From Mesorhizobium sp. M4B.F.Ca.ET.203.01.1.1 (GTDB taxonomy: Bacteria > Pseudomonadota > Alphaproteobacteria > Rhizobiales > Rhizobiaceae): DNA of 64,000 nt. Below the pieces are notes generated by a model. That model was not told where the DNA came from, did no database searches, and was given only the letters and a program-made list of their open reading frames with translations. A program made the position numbers and the translations under genes. The stretch spans positions 228,314 to 292,313 of the forward strand of contig NZ_SRUO01000007.1 of the NCBI RefSeq assembly GCF_004791025.1. Direction: 5' to 3'. Positions 8,549-16,660 of this stretch are shown in pieces (within the stretch, counting starts at the first letter, position 1; every line of letters begins with the position of its first letter).

Positions 8549-8863
8549 TCAGAGCTGGCAGTAATGACGATAGCCGTCGTAGCCGGCATAGGTGTCGGAG
8601 TACGGGTCGTAGCTGGCGTAGCGGGCGAGGCAGCGGCGGACGTGCGAGGAACCGCCGCCATATTCGTCGACATAGACGGGCTGCGGCTGCTGCTGGGAGA
8701 GCAGGCTGCCGAGCACGAACCCGCCGACGCCGGCGGCAATGCCGATGCCGATTTCGCGGTTGTGATGGTGGCTGTGGGCGGCCGAGGGCTGCACGGTGCC
8801 GACGAGCGAGCCGGCGGCGACGGAGGTGGCGATGAGGCCGGAAACAATGGTGCGCTTGAACAT
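8549..8863 (-). CDS. BA14K-family secreted protein
   Basis: A 104-residue exported protein. It has a signal peptide to about residue 29 (cleavage near PSAAHS), a His-rich patch, a glycine-zipper-like helix (GIGIAAGVGGFVLGSLL) and a C-terminal BA14K domain at about 73-104. That domain has the family pattern Cys-x-x-x-Tyr-x-Ser-Tyr-Asp-Pro ... Gly-Tyr-Asp-Gly-x-Arg-His-x-Cys. The name comes from a Brucella abortus 14-kDa immunoreactive protein reported to have lectin-like activity. The ATG at 8863 is preferred over one 18 bases upstream because AGGAG sits in front of it. Confidence 0.85.
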   Translation of the reverse strand: MFKRTIVSGLIATSVAAGSLVGTVQPSAAHSHHHNREIGIGIAAGVGGFVLGSLLSQQQPQPVYVDEYGGGSSHVRRCLARYASYDPYSDTYAGYDGYRHYCQL

Positions 8864-9060
8864 GACGATCTCCTGTTTCATGGAGAGGCGACATCCGCCT
8901 CTTGATCATCAGTCGTCGCGGCTTGGAAAAAGGTTCGAAGTTTTTTGAAATTTTTTCGAGCGGCGGAAAATAGTCCGTTCGGCGCGTGGACTTTGCGTCC
9001 GTCAAAGTCGACGGTGCCCGCCGACAGCCTCTGTCATCGACCTGCAGATCTCTTTGGAGG

Positions 9061-9231
9061 TCAACCGCCCAGGCCGGTGATGTGGCGGAGCCAGAAGGCG
9101 AGCGCGATGAAGCCGATGATGGTGGTGACGCCGGTCCAGTCGATGCTGGCCTTCTTCAGATCGCTGACGAGCTTGACCACGAGAAGCCAGGCCACCACGA
9201 CAAGCGGGAAGATGATGATGAGCCGGATCAT
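9061..9231 (-). CDS. Very small membrane protein, unknown function
   Basis: A 56-residue protein made of two hydrophobic helices (MIRLIIIFPLVVVAWLLV and TTIIGFIALAFWLR) joined by a short charged linker. It has no recognised family. It is transcribed toward the BA14K gene, with about 200 bp between them. The in-frame extension upstream of 9231 has a non-natural composition, so I start at MIRLI. Confidence 0.55.
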   Translation of the reverse strand: MIRLIIIFPLVVVAWLLVVKLVSDLKKASIDWTGVTTIIGFIALAFWLRHITGLGG

Positions 9232-9347
9232 GCGAAAACCCTCGACCAGGTAATTGCATCTCTCCAGGATATAGGAAGCCGGCCGGCCATTTTCAGCATG
9301 CCACCCGGCCACCCTCGCAGGGTCCAATAGCCGCCGCGAACGGAGTT

Positions 9348-9375
9348 TTGTCTTTACTGGCGCACGGAATATGCT
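9348..9375 (+). promoter_or_regulatory. Candidate sigma-70 promoter of tRNA-Thr
   Basis: TTGTCT (9348-9353) and TATGCT (9370-9375) are separated by 16 bases, and the tRNA begins 13 bases after the -10 element. Confidence 0.5.
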
Positions 9376-9388
9376 ACCGGAGCGCCAT

Positions 9389-9464
9389 GCCCTTGTAGCT
9401 CAGCTGGTAGAGCAGCGGTTTTGTAAACCGAAGGTCGGCGGTTCGATCCCGTCCGGGGGCACCA
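9389..9464 (+). tRNA. tRNA-Thr (anticodon UGU)
   Basis: A 76-nt cloverleaf starting GCCCTTGTAGCTCAG, with anticodon TGT in TTTTGTAAA, T-arm GGTTCGATCCC and an encoded CCA. It marks the left edge of the 9.5-12.1 kb accessory segment. tRNA 3' ends are common integration sites, but I did not find a repeated copy of its 3' end within the window. Confidence 0.97.
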
Positions 9465-9818
9465 GCTGTCTGATCAACTTCCAGTCTGATGCCGCAGATC
9501 AAGAGGGGTAACGGGCGCGTTCGGGAGTGCCGCGTTCCGGCATCTCGCCGCTGTTTCCATAGCTTTGAAGGAGGCGATGAAATTACCCACACGGTTACCC
9601 CGTGGGGTGGCCACATTGGAATCTCGCACTCCGCTTTCCTCGCTCACGTTGCAGCGCCTGTCTGAATGCTTGCTGCTCTCCATCAGTCGGCGGCTTGCAG
9701 TGCGGCCTCTTGGCGAATTGTCGAACCCTGACAATGTGATCCATTTCATTGTCTCCCGATGGCCCACTGATAGGAATTGCGCCGTGAGCGGGTGCTCTCA
9801 GCGTGATGAAGTGGGAAA
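9465..9818. other. Intergenic stretch after tRNA-Thr, no supported gene
   Basis: Several frames are open, including one preceded by an AAGGAGG only two bases from its ATG at 9577. None gives a protein with recognisable domains or convincing composition, and base composition is less biased than in the flanks. I treat it as non-coding or decayed accessory DNA. Confidence 0.5.
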
Positions 9819-10181
9819 ATGTCTGTATGCGAAACTGAACATTGGGTCCTCGACTGTGGTTCAGGCGGGTGTGCGCTTTGGGAGGGGGAGGCTGGCGAGG
9901 TCCTGTTCTGGAAATGCTACCCCACCGTCGTGTCGGCGAGCCAAGTGGTCTCCGCGCGGAGGAAATCTCCTGGTGCTGAGCGGCTTGTTCTGGATCCTTC
10001 GCAAAAGATGACACTGTGCTACTCGGACCTAGATAAGTCGCAGATCGCCGAGGCCTTTAGGGAGTTGACCGGCCGCTCGGTCGTCGCATCGCAGACCGGA
10101 GACGCCGGCGTTCGGACGTTGTGCCAGACCGGCACCTTCAATGAACTGCTTCAGGCAAGCGGGCTGGTTCTTCAGAAGTAA
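9819..10181 (+). CDS. Hypothetical protein, possible STN-like domain
   Basis: A 120-residue open frame. The first half is not protein-like in any family I know. The second half (from about residue 63: MTLCYSDLDKSQIAEAFREL ... ELLQASGLVLQK) has a beta-alpha-beta pattern reminiscent of secretin/TonB short N-terminal (STN) domains. This could be a truncated remnant whose upstream part is lost, or a short gene starting internally at 10008. A purine-rich GGGAAA precedes the ATG. The function is unknown. Confidence 0.35.
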   Translation: MSVCETEHWVLDCGSGGCALWEGEAGEVLFWKCYPTVVSASQVVSARRKSPGAERLVLDPSQKMTLCYSDLDKSQIAEAFRELTGRSVVASQTGDAGVRTLCQTGTFNELLQASGLVLQK

Positions 10182-10325
10182 GCACGCCTCGGAAGACGCA
10201 AAACGGCCGTCCCCACGGTTGCAGTGGCTCATTGGGGGCGGTTCGTTGCGAATTTCGCGGCTAGTGTTGTTCGGTTTTGCTGCTTACCTAAGGCCTTCCG
10301 GCTCGACTACGCGCGCGACGTTCCT

Positions 10326-10892
10326 CTACGAAGCACTCGCGACTTGGCCAGGTGCGCTTGTCCTGGTGAATGTGTTGCTTACCCTGACCGATCTGTAGAC
10401 ATAGGCGGTCCAAATCCCGGTAAAGACGAACGAAGCCAGGGGCGTTGCCAGCGCATCTCCGCCAAGTACCTGGTTGACCGGGACAGCAAGCACAGTTGAA
10501 ATCCACGCCGTATCCAAAATGAAAGCGGCAGGAATCGCAAACCACTGGACTAGAAACAATTGCGGGAAGCGGTGGCTTCGCCGCAGCATCGAAACGAGCA
10601 CAACCAGCTGAAGCGCCAGAAATGCGAGATTGAGAGCAACCTCGCCATAAACCGCCAGGGGTCCGTTTGGCAGAGTCATGAGTTGTTGGAAGCCTTCGGC
10701 CGAATTGCCCAGGCCGGCGAGTGTGCGCAGTGGTGCCAGTGCCTGACCTATCGCCAGCAGCATCAACCAGCCTCCAAACCCCACCAGGTCCGCCGGGCTC
10801 TGTGAAGGTTTTCTTGCAGACTGGACAGCGAAGAAGACAGGCACGCCGATCAGCAGCAGCACTATCGCCCAATGCCAAATGGAAAACTGCAT
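10326..10892 (-). CDS. DUF2569-family membrane protein
   Basis: A 188-residue membrane protein. The region after residue 32 (LVGFGGWLMLLAIGQALAPL) matches the start of DUF2569, a four-helix family of unknown function. Predicted helices are at about 5-20, 36-55, 79-101, 110-133 and 148-168. The ATG at 10892 follows an unusual run of eight G residues that can serve as Shine-Dalgarno. It lies in the accessory segment downstream of a good promoter candidate and next to a ligase relic. Confidence 0.7.
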   Translation of the reverse strand: MQFSIWHWAIVLLLIGVPVFFAVQSARKPSQSPADLVGFGGWLMLLAIGQALAPLRTLAGLGNSAEGFQQLMTLPNGPLAVYGEVALNLAFLALQLVVLVSMLRRSHRFPQLFLVQWFAIPAAFILDTAWISTVLAVPVNQVLGGDALATPLASFVFTGIWTAYVYRSVRVSNTFTRTSAPGQVASAS

Positions 10893-10920
10893 TTCATACC
10901 CCCCCCTGATGCACCAATAA

Positions 10921-10948
10921 AGTGTATCAGTTTTCAATCACATCTCAA
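10921..10948 (-). promoter_or_regulatory. Candidate promoter of the DUF2569 gene
   Basis: On the minus strand TTGAGA and TACACT are separated by 16 bases. The -10 element ends 29 bases upstream of the DUF2569 start codon. Confidence 0.45.
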
Positions 10949-11140
10949 GGGGGAAGTTCTCTGAGCCGCTCGCCGAGCGGCATTTCGCCATTCAACCAAT
11001 TCCGGTGTTGCCCTCCGCACGATGGCCATTTGTGCGAGCAGCTTCGGTAGCCGTCGAACTTGATGTCATGCGACAAGTCGCCGTCCGTTGGCGGATCATC
11101 GAACCGCTCCAGTCCCGTCTCAATGAACGTCAGCCGCTCA
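10945..11140 (-). pseudogene. Relic of an ATP-dependent DNA ligase (LigD adenylation-domain start)
   Basis: On the minus strand, one frame from about 11134 reads LTFIETGLERFDDPPTDGDL and then SHDIKFDGYR. This matches the beginning of LigD-type ligase domains, where an FIEP...L...PP.GD segment leads into motif I, K-x-D-G, whose Lys becomes adenylated. Motif I is intact (KFDG, Lys codon at 11060-11062), but downstream homology is lost and a stop occurs at 10945. I see no ATG or other ligase motifs, so this is a decayed fragment, not a gene. Confidence 0.6.
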
Positions 11141-11315
11141 CTGGCGTTAGGCTCGCTACTCCTGACCGCGCTTCAAGCCAGGCAAGGCGATCCGCTTCCA
11201 GGTATTTTAGCAAAGTTGTATAAGTGCGTTTGTAAGCCCAGGGCGTTGGCCATAAAGATGTTCTGACGACCTGCACGTGACCCAAGGCCTGCCGCGCGGA
11301 TGATTTGGGTGATTT

Positions 11316-12023
11316 ATGTCCTACGAAGGTTACCACGAGTGGAAAGGATGGGACAAAGATCAATTCGGCAGATACGACAAAGGAGAGGATCTTTTTTATG
11401 ACCTTGAGGTGGCGACGCTGCTTCCGAGCCCTAGCGAAAGCGTGTCGTCGATCTTTGAAATTGGATTCGGCAATGGGTCGTTTCTCGGCTGGGCACGCGA
11501 GAAACAATATGACGTATTTGGATCAGAGCTTCAGCCAGAGCTGATTGGCCGCGCCCTGGATATGGGCTTCATAGTGAAAGATGGCATTGAAAATATGCCG
11601 GCGAGTTCGTTAAGCGCTGTGGTGGCATTCGATGTTTTCGAGCATATCCATTACTCAGAGCTACTGAAAACATGTAAATTTGCCTTCTTTGCTCTGAAAC
11701 CGGGTGGCTATTTGATAGCCAGGTTCCCTAACGGCGATAGTCCATTCTCCCTTCCGATCCAGAATGCAGACGTAACGCATGTGCATGCCCTCGGTTCTGG
11801 CATCATACGTGAATTGATGCGTTCGGCTGGCTTTGTGATCGAAGAGCTTCGCGCGCCTAAGGAATCTCCCGTAACGTTGAAATCCAAGATCGCGCTTCCG
11901 ATTAAGAAGGTAATGCGTTCGCTGTTCGCATACTATGTGCGGTTTGCGTATTTAGGCGGCGCTACCCCATCAACGTTCGCGCTGAACTATCTTCTGGTGG
12001 CTCGAAAACCGCACAAGGTATGA
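11316..12023 (+). CDS. Class I SAM-dependent methyltransferase (horizontally acquired)
   Basis: A 235-residue Rossmann-fold methyltransferase. Motif I is IFEIGFGNGSFLGWA at about 48-62, and the conserved acidic loop VVAFDVFEHIHY is at about 100-111, followed by LKPGGYLIARFPNG, as in the Methyltransf_11/23 groups. The substrate is unknown; similar proteins modify sugars or lipids in polysaccharide clusters, but no such cluster is present. Codon use is markedly richer in A and T at third positions than in neighbouring genes, which points to recent transfer. It is the most intact gene of the accessory segment. Confidence 0.8.
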   Translation: MSYEGYHEWKGWDKDQFGRYDKGEDLFYDLEVATLLPSPSESVSSIFEIGFGNGSFLGWAREKQYDVFGSELQPELIGRALDMGFIVKDGIENMPASSLSAVVAFDVFEHIHYSELLKTCKFAFFALKPGGYLIARFPNGDSPFSLPIQNADVTHVHALGSGIIRELMRSAGFVIEELRAPKESPVTLKSKIALPIKKVMRSLFAYYVRFAYLGGATPSTFALNYLLVARKPHKV

Positions 12024-12114
12024 ATTGCTCCGCACGATCCCGAAATCACAGATTCCAGAGAGTCTCTCGTGGAAGAGATCGATTCCAACAGCAGCGCCAA
12101 CCTTAGGATCGTGA

Positions 12115-12756
12115 TCAATTCGCCGCCTCCCCGGTTTTTGTCGCTGAGACGATCGCCGCCACCAAAATCCGGTTCTGCCGTCGTATCGCCGCGCGCAGCT
12201 CCGGTATCCTCGCCTCCTCGCGCTTCACGAACTCGATGAACATCATGTTCATGTTGTTGAAGATCAGTTCGCCCAACGCCGCCCCGTCGATGTCGGCGCG
12301 CACCAGGCCGATCTCCTGCAGGCGGGCTATCAGCGCGCGGATCTGCTCGGTCAATTCCCGGTCCAGCCCGGTGTAGGCCTGGCCGAACGGGCTGTCGGGC
12401 TGTTGCGTCGAGATCGCCATCGCCTGCCGCCACATCTCCTTGCTCAGATAATGCAGCGAATGCTCGATGTAGATGCCGAGCAGCGTGTCCAGCGCATCGC
12501 CGACATTGGCCGGCGGGCTGGCGACCACGCCTCGCCCTGCATTGAGCACCTCGTTGACCTCCATCGAGACGATGGCGCCGAGTATGTCACCCTTGTTCTG
12601 GTAGTAATTGTAGATCGTGCCGATCGACACCTCGGCTTGGGCGGCGATCGTTTCGATTTTGGCGCCCTCATAGCCGGCCTCGCGGAAAAGTGCTGCCGCC
12701 GCCTCGATGATGCGCCGGTGCCGGTCCGCCTTCTGCCTTGCTCGCAATCCGCTCAT
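12115..12756 (-). CDS. TetR-family repressor next to the polyamine ABC operon
   Basis: A 213-residue TetR regulator. The DNA-binding domain spans about 7-55, with the recognition region VSIGTIYNYYQNKGDIL; the C-terminal ligand domain is unassigned. The ATG at 12756 has AAGGAAG in front and excludes six extra residues. It is divergent from the ABC operon at 12849. The 92-bp intergenic region contains two near-identical palindromic sites, so it probably represses both directions. The inducer may be the transported compound, but this is inference. Confidence 0.88.
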   Translation of the reverse strand: MSGLRARQKADRHRRIIEAAAALFREAGYEGAKIETIAAQAEVSIGTIYNYYQNKGDILGAIVSMEVNEVLNAGRGVVASPPANVGDALDTLLGIYIEHSLHYLSKEMWRQAMAISTQQPDSPFGQAYTGLDRELTEQIRALIARLQEIGLVRADIDGAALGELIFNNMNMMFIEFVKREEARIPELRAAIRRQNRILVAAIVSATKTGEAAN

Positions 12757-12780
12757 ATCGCTTCCTTGCCACAAAAACAG

Positions 12781-12810
12781 AATTGACTCAATTTTAGAAT
12801 TGGTTCAATT
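12781..12810. promoter_or_regulatory. Paired TetR operator candidates
   Basis: Two 11-bp palindromic units, ATTGACTCAAT (12782-12792) and ATTGGTTCAAT (12799-12809), lie 17 bp apart start to start. They fall between the divergent TetR gene and ABC operon. Same-strand spacing and near identity are typical of cooperative repressor sites. Confidence 0.55.
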
Positions 12811-12848
12811 TTTCCTTAACAAGCCAGCAAGGCAGGGAGAACACTCGA

Positions 12849-13931
12849 ATGTCACTGAAAACCACGAATCCGCTTTCCGCCCTGAAGTCGCAGCTTGCTG
12901 CCGCATGCGCGGCCACGGCGCTGCTGTTCGCGGCGGGCGCCGCTCAGGCCGCCGACCTCAACGCGCTGATCTGGTGCGACCATGCCGATCCGGCACTGCT
13001 CGACCCCTTCGAGACGGCCAACAACGTCAAGGTCAACGTCAAGGAATTCGAAGGCACCGGCGCGGGGCTCGCCATCGTCGAGCAGTCGCAGCCGGGCGAC
13101 TGGGACGTGATGGTGATCGATTCCATCGATGTGCCGCGCGGCGTCGAGAAAGGCCTGTTCGAGCCGCTGCCGGAAGACAAGCTGCCCCTCGCCGACCTCT
13201 TCCCCGAAGTGAAGATGGACGGCTCTACGGTCGTCGGCGGCAAGCGCTACGGCATCACCGAAAAATTCGGCTACAACACCATCGGCTTCAACAAGACCAA
13301 GGTCGACCCGGCCGACATGCAGTCGCTGGCGGCACTCACCAGCGACAAGTACAAGGGCAAGGTCGCCATTTACGATTATTATCTTCCGGTCATCGGCATG
13401 GCGGCTCTGGCCATCGGCAAGAAGACGGCGGATCTCACCGAGGCCGACCTTCCCGCCATCAAGGCCGAGCTGCTCAAGATGAAGGCCAACGCCAAGCTGG
13501 TTGGCGAGGTCACCGCCAGCCAGACCGCTTTGGCCACCGGCGAGGTCGACATCCTGGTCGGCGGCGGCGAATGGGTGACAGCCGGTCTCGCCAAGGAGAA
13601 CCCGGCGCTGGACTTCTCCATCCCGAAGGAAGGAGCGGTGCTGTGGTCGCAGTCGCTTGCCATGTTCAAGGATTCCAAGAACAAGGACATGGCGCTGAAA
13701 TTCATTGAGTACATCATGAGCCCGGAAGGCCAGGCGCGGCTTGCCACCTCCTCCTGCTACTGGGGCATGCCGGCCAACAGCAAGGCGGCGCTGAGCGACG
13801 AGCAGAAGAAGATCCTGCGCTTCGACGAGCAGCCGGGCTTCCTCGCCCGCGCCCAGGCTTATCCGGCGCCGAACCCCGATCTCGACAAGAAGATGCAGGA
13901 CGTCTGGACCGAAATGCTGCAGGCGCAGTAG
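12849..13931 (+). CDS. Polyamine-type ABC transporter substrate-binding protein (PotD/PotF-like)
   Basis: A 360-residue periplasmic binding protein with a signal peptide (about 1-34, cleavage after AQA) and the bacterial extracellular solute-binding fold. The mature N-terminus DLNALIWCDHADPALLDPFE resembles spermidine/putrescine binders. It is the first gene of a four-component importer, eight bases before the first permease. The ligand could be a polyamine, an opine or a related cationic amine; the sequence alone does not decide. The start ATG follows a GGGAG Shine-Dalgarno. Confidence 0.88.
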   Translation: MSLKTTNPLSALKSQLAAACAATALLFAAGAAQAADLNALIWCDHADPALLDPFETANNVKVNVKEFEGTGAGLAIVEQSQPGDWDVMVIDSIDVPRGVEKGLFEPLPEDKLPLADLFPEVKMDGSTVVGGKRYGITEKFGYNTIGFNKTKVDPADMQSLAALTSDKYKGKVAIYDYYLPVIGMAALAIGKKTADLTEADLPAIKAELLKMKANAKLVGEVTASQTALATGEVDILVGGGEWVTAGLAKENPALDFSIPKEGAVLWSQSLAMFKDSKNKDMALKFIEYIMSPEGQARLATSSCYWGMPANSKAALSDEQKKILRFDEQPGFLARAQAYPAPNPDLDKKMQDVWTEMLQAQ

Positions 13932-13938
13932 GCGGCCG

Positions 13939-14805
13939 ATGAGCGTTGCGGGAAACAGGTCGCGCGCCCTGCCCCGGGCGGGCCGTGCCCTGCCCTGGGC
14001 GCTGGTCACGCCGGCGCTCGGCTGGACGCTGGCGTTCTTCGTGCTGCCCTTCATCGCCATGGGTCTTTCCAGCCTCACGGCGCATGAAGGCGGCGGCTTC
14101 ACTTTAGCCAACTACAGCCAGTTCTTTACCGACCCGTCCTATTGGCGGGCGATGGTGAACTCGCTGGAGGTGACGGCGATCGTCACCGTCATCTCGATCC
14201 TGCTCGCCTATCCCTTCGCCTGGATCCTCGCCGAACAGGTGCCGGAACGCTGGCAGCGGCTGGCGCTGATGCTGGCCGTGCTGCCGTTCTGGACCTCCTA
14301 TGTCGTGCGCTCCTATTCGTGGCTGCTGGTGCTGGCACAGAACGGCGTCATCAACCGGACGCTCATAGGCCTTGGCCTCATTGCCGAGCCGCTGCAGCTT
14401 GCCAACACGCGTTTCGCCACCGTCACCGGCTTCGTGCACTTCTTCGTCATGCTGTTGACGCTCACCATCTTTGCCAACCTCAAGCAGCTCAGCCCTAGCT
14501 ATCGCAAGGCGGCCGCCGACCTCGGCGCCGGGCCAGTGCGCACCTTCCTGCATGTCGTGCTGCCGCTGACCTTGCCCGGCATCATGGTCGGCGCCTTCCT
14601 CACCTTCGTGCTCTGCATCGGCGACTACATCACGCCGCAGATCCTCGGCGGCAACAATGAGCTGGTCATGCCGCAGCTCGTCATGATGCAGATCGGAAGG
14701 CGTGGCGATTTCCCCCTCGCCTCGGCGCTGTCGATCATCCTGATGGCGGTCGTAACCGTCGCCTACCTCGCCTGCGCCCGCTGGCTGAAGATCGAGCGGG
14801 CCTGA
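13939..14805 (+). CDS. Polyamine-type ABC transporter permease (PotB-like)
   Basis: A 288-residue inner-membrane permease with six predicted helices. The EAA loop near the C-terminal third (YRKAAADLGAGPVRTFLHVV) contacts the ATPase. It is placed between the binding protein and the second permease, three bases apart from the latter. The family is PotB/PotH. Confidence 0.92.
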   Translation: MSVAGNRSRALPRAGRALPWALVTPALGWTLAFFVLPFIAMGLSSLTAHEGGGFTLANYSQFFTDPSYWRAMVNSLEVTAIVTVISILLAYPFAWILAEQVPERWQRLALMLAVLPFWTSYVVRSYSWLLVLAQNGVINRTLIGLGLIAEPLQLANTRFATVTGFVHFFVMLLTLTIFANLKQLSPSYRKAAADLGAGPVRTFLHVVLPLTLPGIMVGAFLTFVLCIGDYITPQILGGNNELVMPQLVMMQIGRRGDFPLASALSIILMAVVTVAYLACARWLKIERA

Positions 14806-14807
14806 CC

Positions 14808-15590
14808 ATGCGCGCAATCGTCCGCACCGCTGCCTGGCTCTACGCGATCGCCATCTACGGCTTCATCTTCCTGCCGGTGATCGTGCTGGTGCTGTTTTCG
14901 CTGCAGGCGACGTCCTTCCCGATCCCGCCCTTCACCGGACCGTCGCTGCGCTGGTATCAGGCGGTGCTTTCCGACACGCGGCTGACTTCGGCGCTGGTCA
15001 ATTCGCTGCTGGTGGCGATCCTCTCCTCGGCTGCCTCCGTCACGCTCGGCTTCCTCTCGGCCTGGGGCTTTGCGCGCTTCACGCTGCCCGGCTCGGCCCT
15101 GCTGCGCGGGCTGATCACGCTGCCGCTCACGGTCAGCTACCTCATCATCGGCATGGGGCTTCTGGTGCTGTTCAACTGGGCCGGAGTGCCGAAATCGCTG
15201 CTCGCCGCCGGCATCGGTCATGTCGTGATCAACCTGCCGCTCTGCTTTGCCGTCATCTACAGCCAGATGGGCGACCACCAGATCAACATCGAGCGCGCCG
15301 CGCGCGACCTCGGCGCGCCGGAATGGAAGTTGCTTTTGCTGATCACGGTGCCGGTGATGGCGCCGGCGATCTTTGCCGGCTTCTTCCTGTCGATGACCTT
15401 CTCCTGGGACGAGTTCGTCATCTCCTTCCTGCTCACCCGTTTCGACACCACGCTGCCGGTGGAGATCTGGAACCTGCTGCGCTCCGGCCTCAATCCCAAG
15501 ACCAATGCCGTCGGCTCGCTGGTCTTCGCCGTCTCCATCGTCCTGGTGGTGTTTTTCGAGCTGACGCTGCTGCGGAGAAAGCCGGCATGA
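14808..15590 (+). CDS. Polyamine-type ABC transporter permease (PotC-like)
   Basis: A 260-residue permease with six helices and the EAA motif IERAARDLGAPEWKLLLLI. It pairs with the upstream PotB-like subunit to form the channel. Its TGA overlaps the ATG of the ATPase gene (ATGA), implying translational coupling. Confidence 0.92.
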   Translation: MRAIVRTAAWLYAIAIYGFIFLPVIVLVLFSLQATSFPIPPFTGPSLRWYQAVLSDTRLTSALVNSLLVAILSSAASVTLGFLSAWGFARFTLPGSALLRGLITLPLTVSYLIIGMGLLVLFNWAGVPKSLLAAGIGHVVINLPLCFAVIYSQMGDHQINIERAARDLGAPEWKLLLLITVPVMAPAIFAGFFLSMTFSWDEFVISFLLTRFDTTLPVEIWNLLRSGLNPKTNAVGSLVFAVSIVLVVFFELTLLRRKPA

Positions 15591-16651
15591 GCGCATCCCT
15601 GGTCGACATCCGCAACGTCTCGCATCGCTTCGGCCAGCAAGCGGTGTTGAAGAACGTTTCGCTGACCATCGAGCCCGGCAGCTACACCATCCTGCTTGGG
15701 CCGTCCGGCTCCGGCAAGACGACGTTGCTCTCCATCCTCGGCGGCTTCGTCACGCCCAGCGAAGGCAAGGTGTTCATTCGCGGCGAGGACTGCACGTCCG
15801 TGCCGCCGGCCAAGCGCCCGACGACGACGGTGTTCCAGGACTATGCGCTGTTTCCGCACATGAGCGTCGGCAGCAACGTTGGCTTTGGCCTGCGCATGCA
15901 GGGCGTCGACGGCGCAACGCGCACCGCGAAGGCGCGCGAGGCGCTGGCGCTGGTCGGGCTGGCCGCCGCCTTCGACAAGAAGCCGCATCAGCTCTCCGGC
16001 GGCCAGCGGCAGCGCGTAGCGCTTGCCCGCGCCTTGGTCATCGAGCCGGCCGTGCTTTTGCTCGACGAGCCGCTCGGCGCGCTCGATTTGAAGCTGCGTC
16101 GGCAGATGCAGGACGAATTGAAGGCGATCCAGAAGCGGGTCGGCACCGCCTTCGTCCATGTCACCCACGACCAGGAAGAGGCGATGGCGCTGGCCGGCCA
16201 TTGCGTGGTGATGAATGACGGCCGCATCGAGGATGAAGGCGCGCCCGAGCTAGTCTATGCGCGACCGGCGACGCGCTTTTCCGCCACCTTCATGGGCGAA
16301 AGCACGATCCTTTCCGGAACCGTGACGGAGGCGAAGGACGGGTCAGTTACTATCGCGACGCCGGCCGGCGCGATTTCGCTGCCCGGCAGCGCGGCGGCAG
16401 GTGCGAAAGTCGCCCTTGCCGTTAGGCCGGAGCATCTTGTCCTCGGCGAAGCGGAAGGACACGTGTCGCTCGGCGCCGCCAAGGTGAGCGACGTCGTCTT
16501 CCAGGGCAGCTTCAAACGCGTGCTCGCCACCTCGGCTTTCGATCCCGCCCTGCAGTTCATCGCCAAGGCGCCCGCCTCGGCGACCGTCAGGCCCGGCGAC
16601 ACGGTGGCGGTTTCATGCAAGGCTGCCGACATCATCCTGCTGGCGAACTGA
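15587..16651 (+). CDS. Polyamine-type ABC transporter ATPase (PotA-like)
   Basis: A 354-residue nucleotide-binding subunit. Walker A is GPSGSGKTT at about 38-46, the Q-loop is in TVFQDYALFPHM, the signature is LSGGQRQR, Walker B is LLLDEPLGALD, and the switch His is in VTHDQEEA. A TOBE_2 domain at about 275-350 is typical of polyamine and iron ATPases. The true start is the ATG at 15587 overlapping the permease stop; the longer open frame upstream is antisense-like noise inside the permease gene. Confidence 0.94.
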   Translation: MSASLVDIRNVSHRFGQQAVLKNVSLTIEPGSYTILLGPSGSGKTTLLSILGGFVTPSEGKVFIRGEDCTSVPPAKRPTTTVFQDYALFPHMSVGSNVGFGLRMQGVDGATRTAKAREALALVGLAAAFDKKPHQLSGGQRQRVALARALVIEPAVLLLDEPLGALDLKLRRQMQDELKAIQKRVGTAFVHVTHDQEEAMALAGHCVVMNDGRIEDEGAPELVYARPATRFSATFMGESTILSGTVTEAKDGSVTIATPAGAISLPGSAAAGAKVALAVRPEHLVLGEAEGHVSLGAAKVSDVVFQGSFKRVLATSAFDPALQFIAKAPASATVRPGDTVAVSCKAADIILLAN

Positions 16652-16660
16652 GCGGCGAGC

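Noticed and set aside
9565..10011. 148-codon plus-strand frame after tRNA-Thr
   Set aside because: A Shine-Dalgarno-like AAGGAGG exists but is only two bases from the ATG. The protein has no recognisable fold and overlaps the better candidate at 9819.
9465..12114. Complete integrative element at tRNA-Thr
   Set aside because: No integrase, no attachment-site duplication and no mobility genes are visible within the interval.
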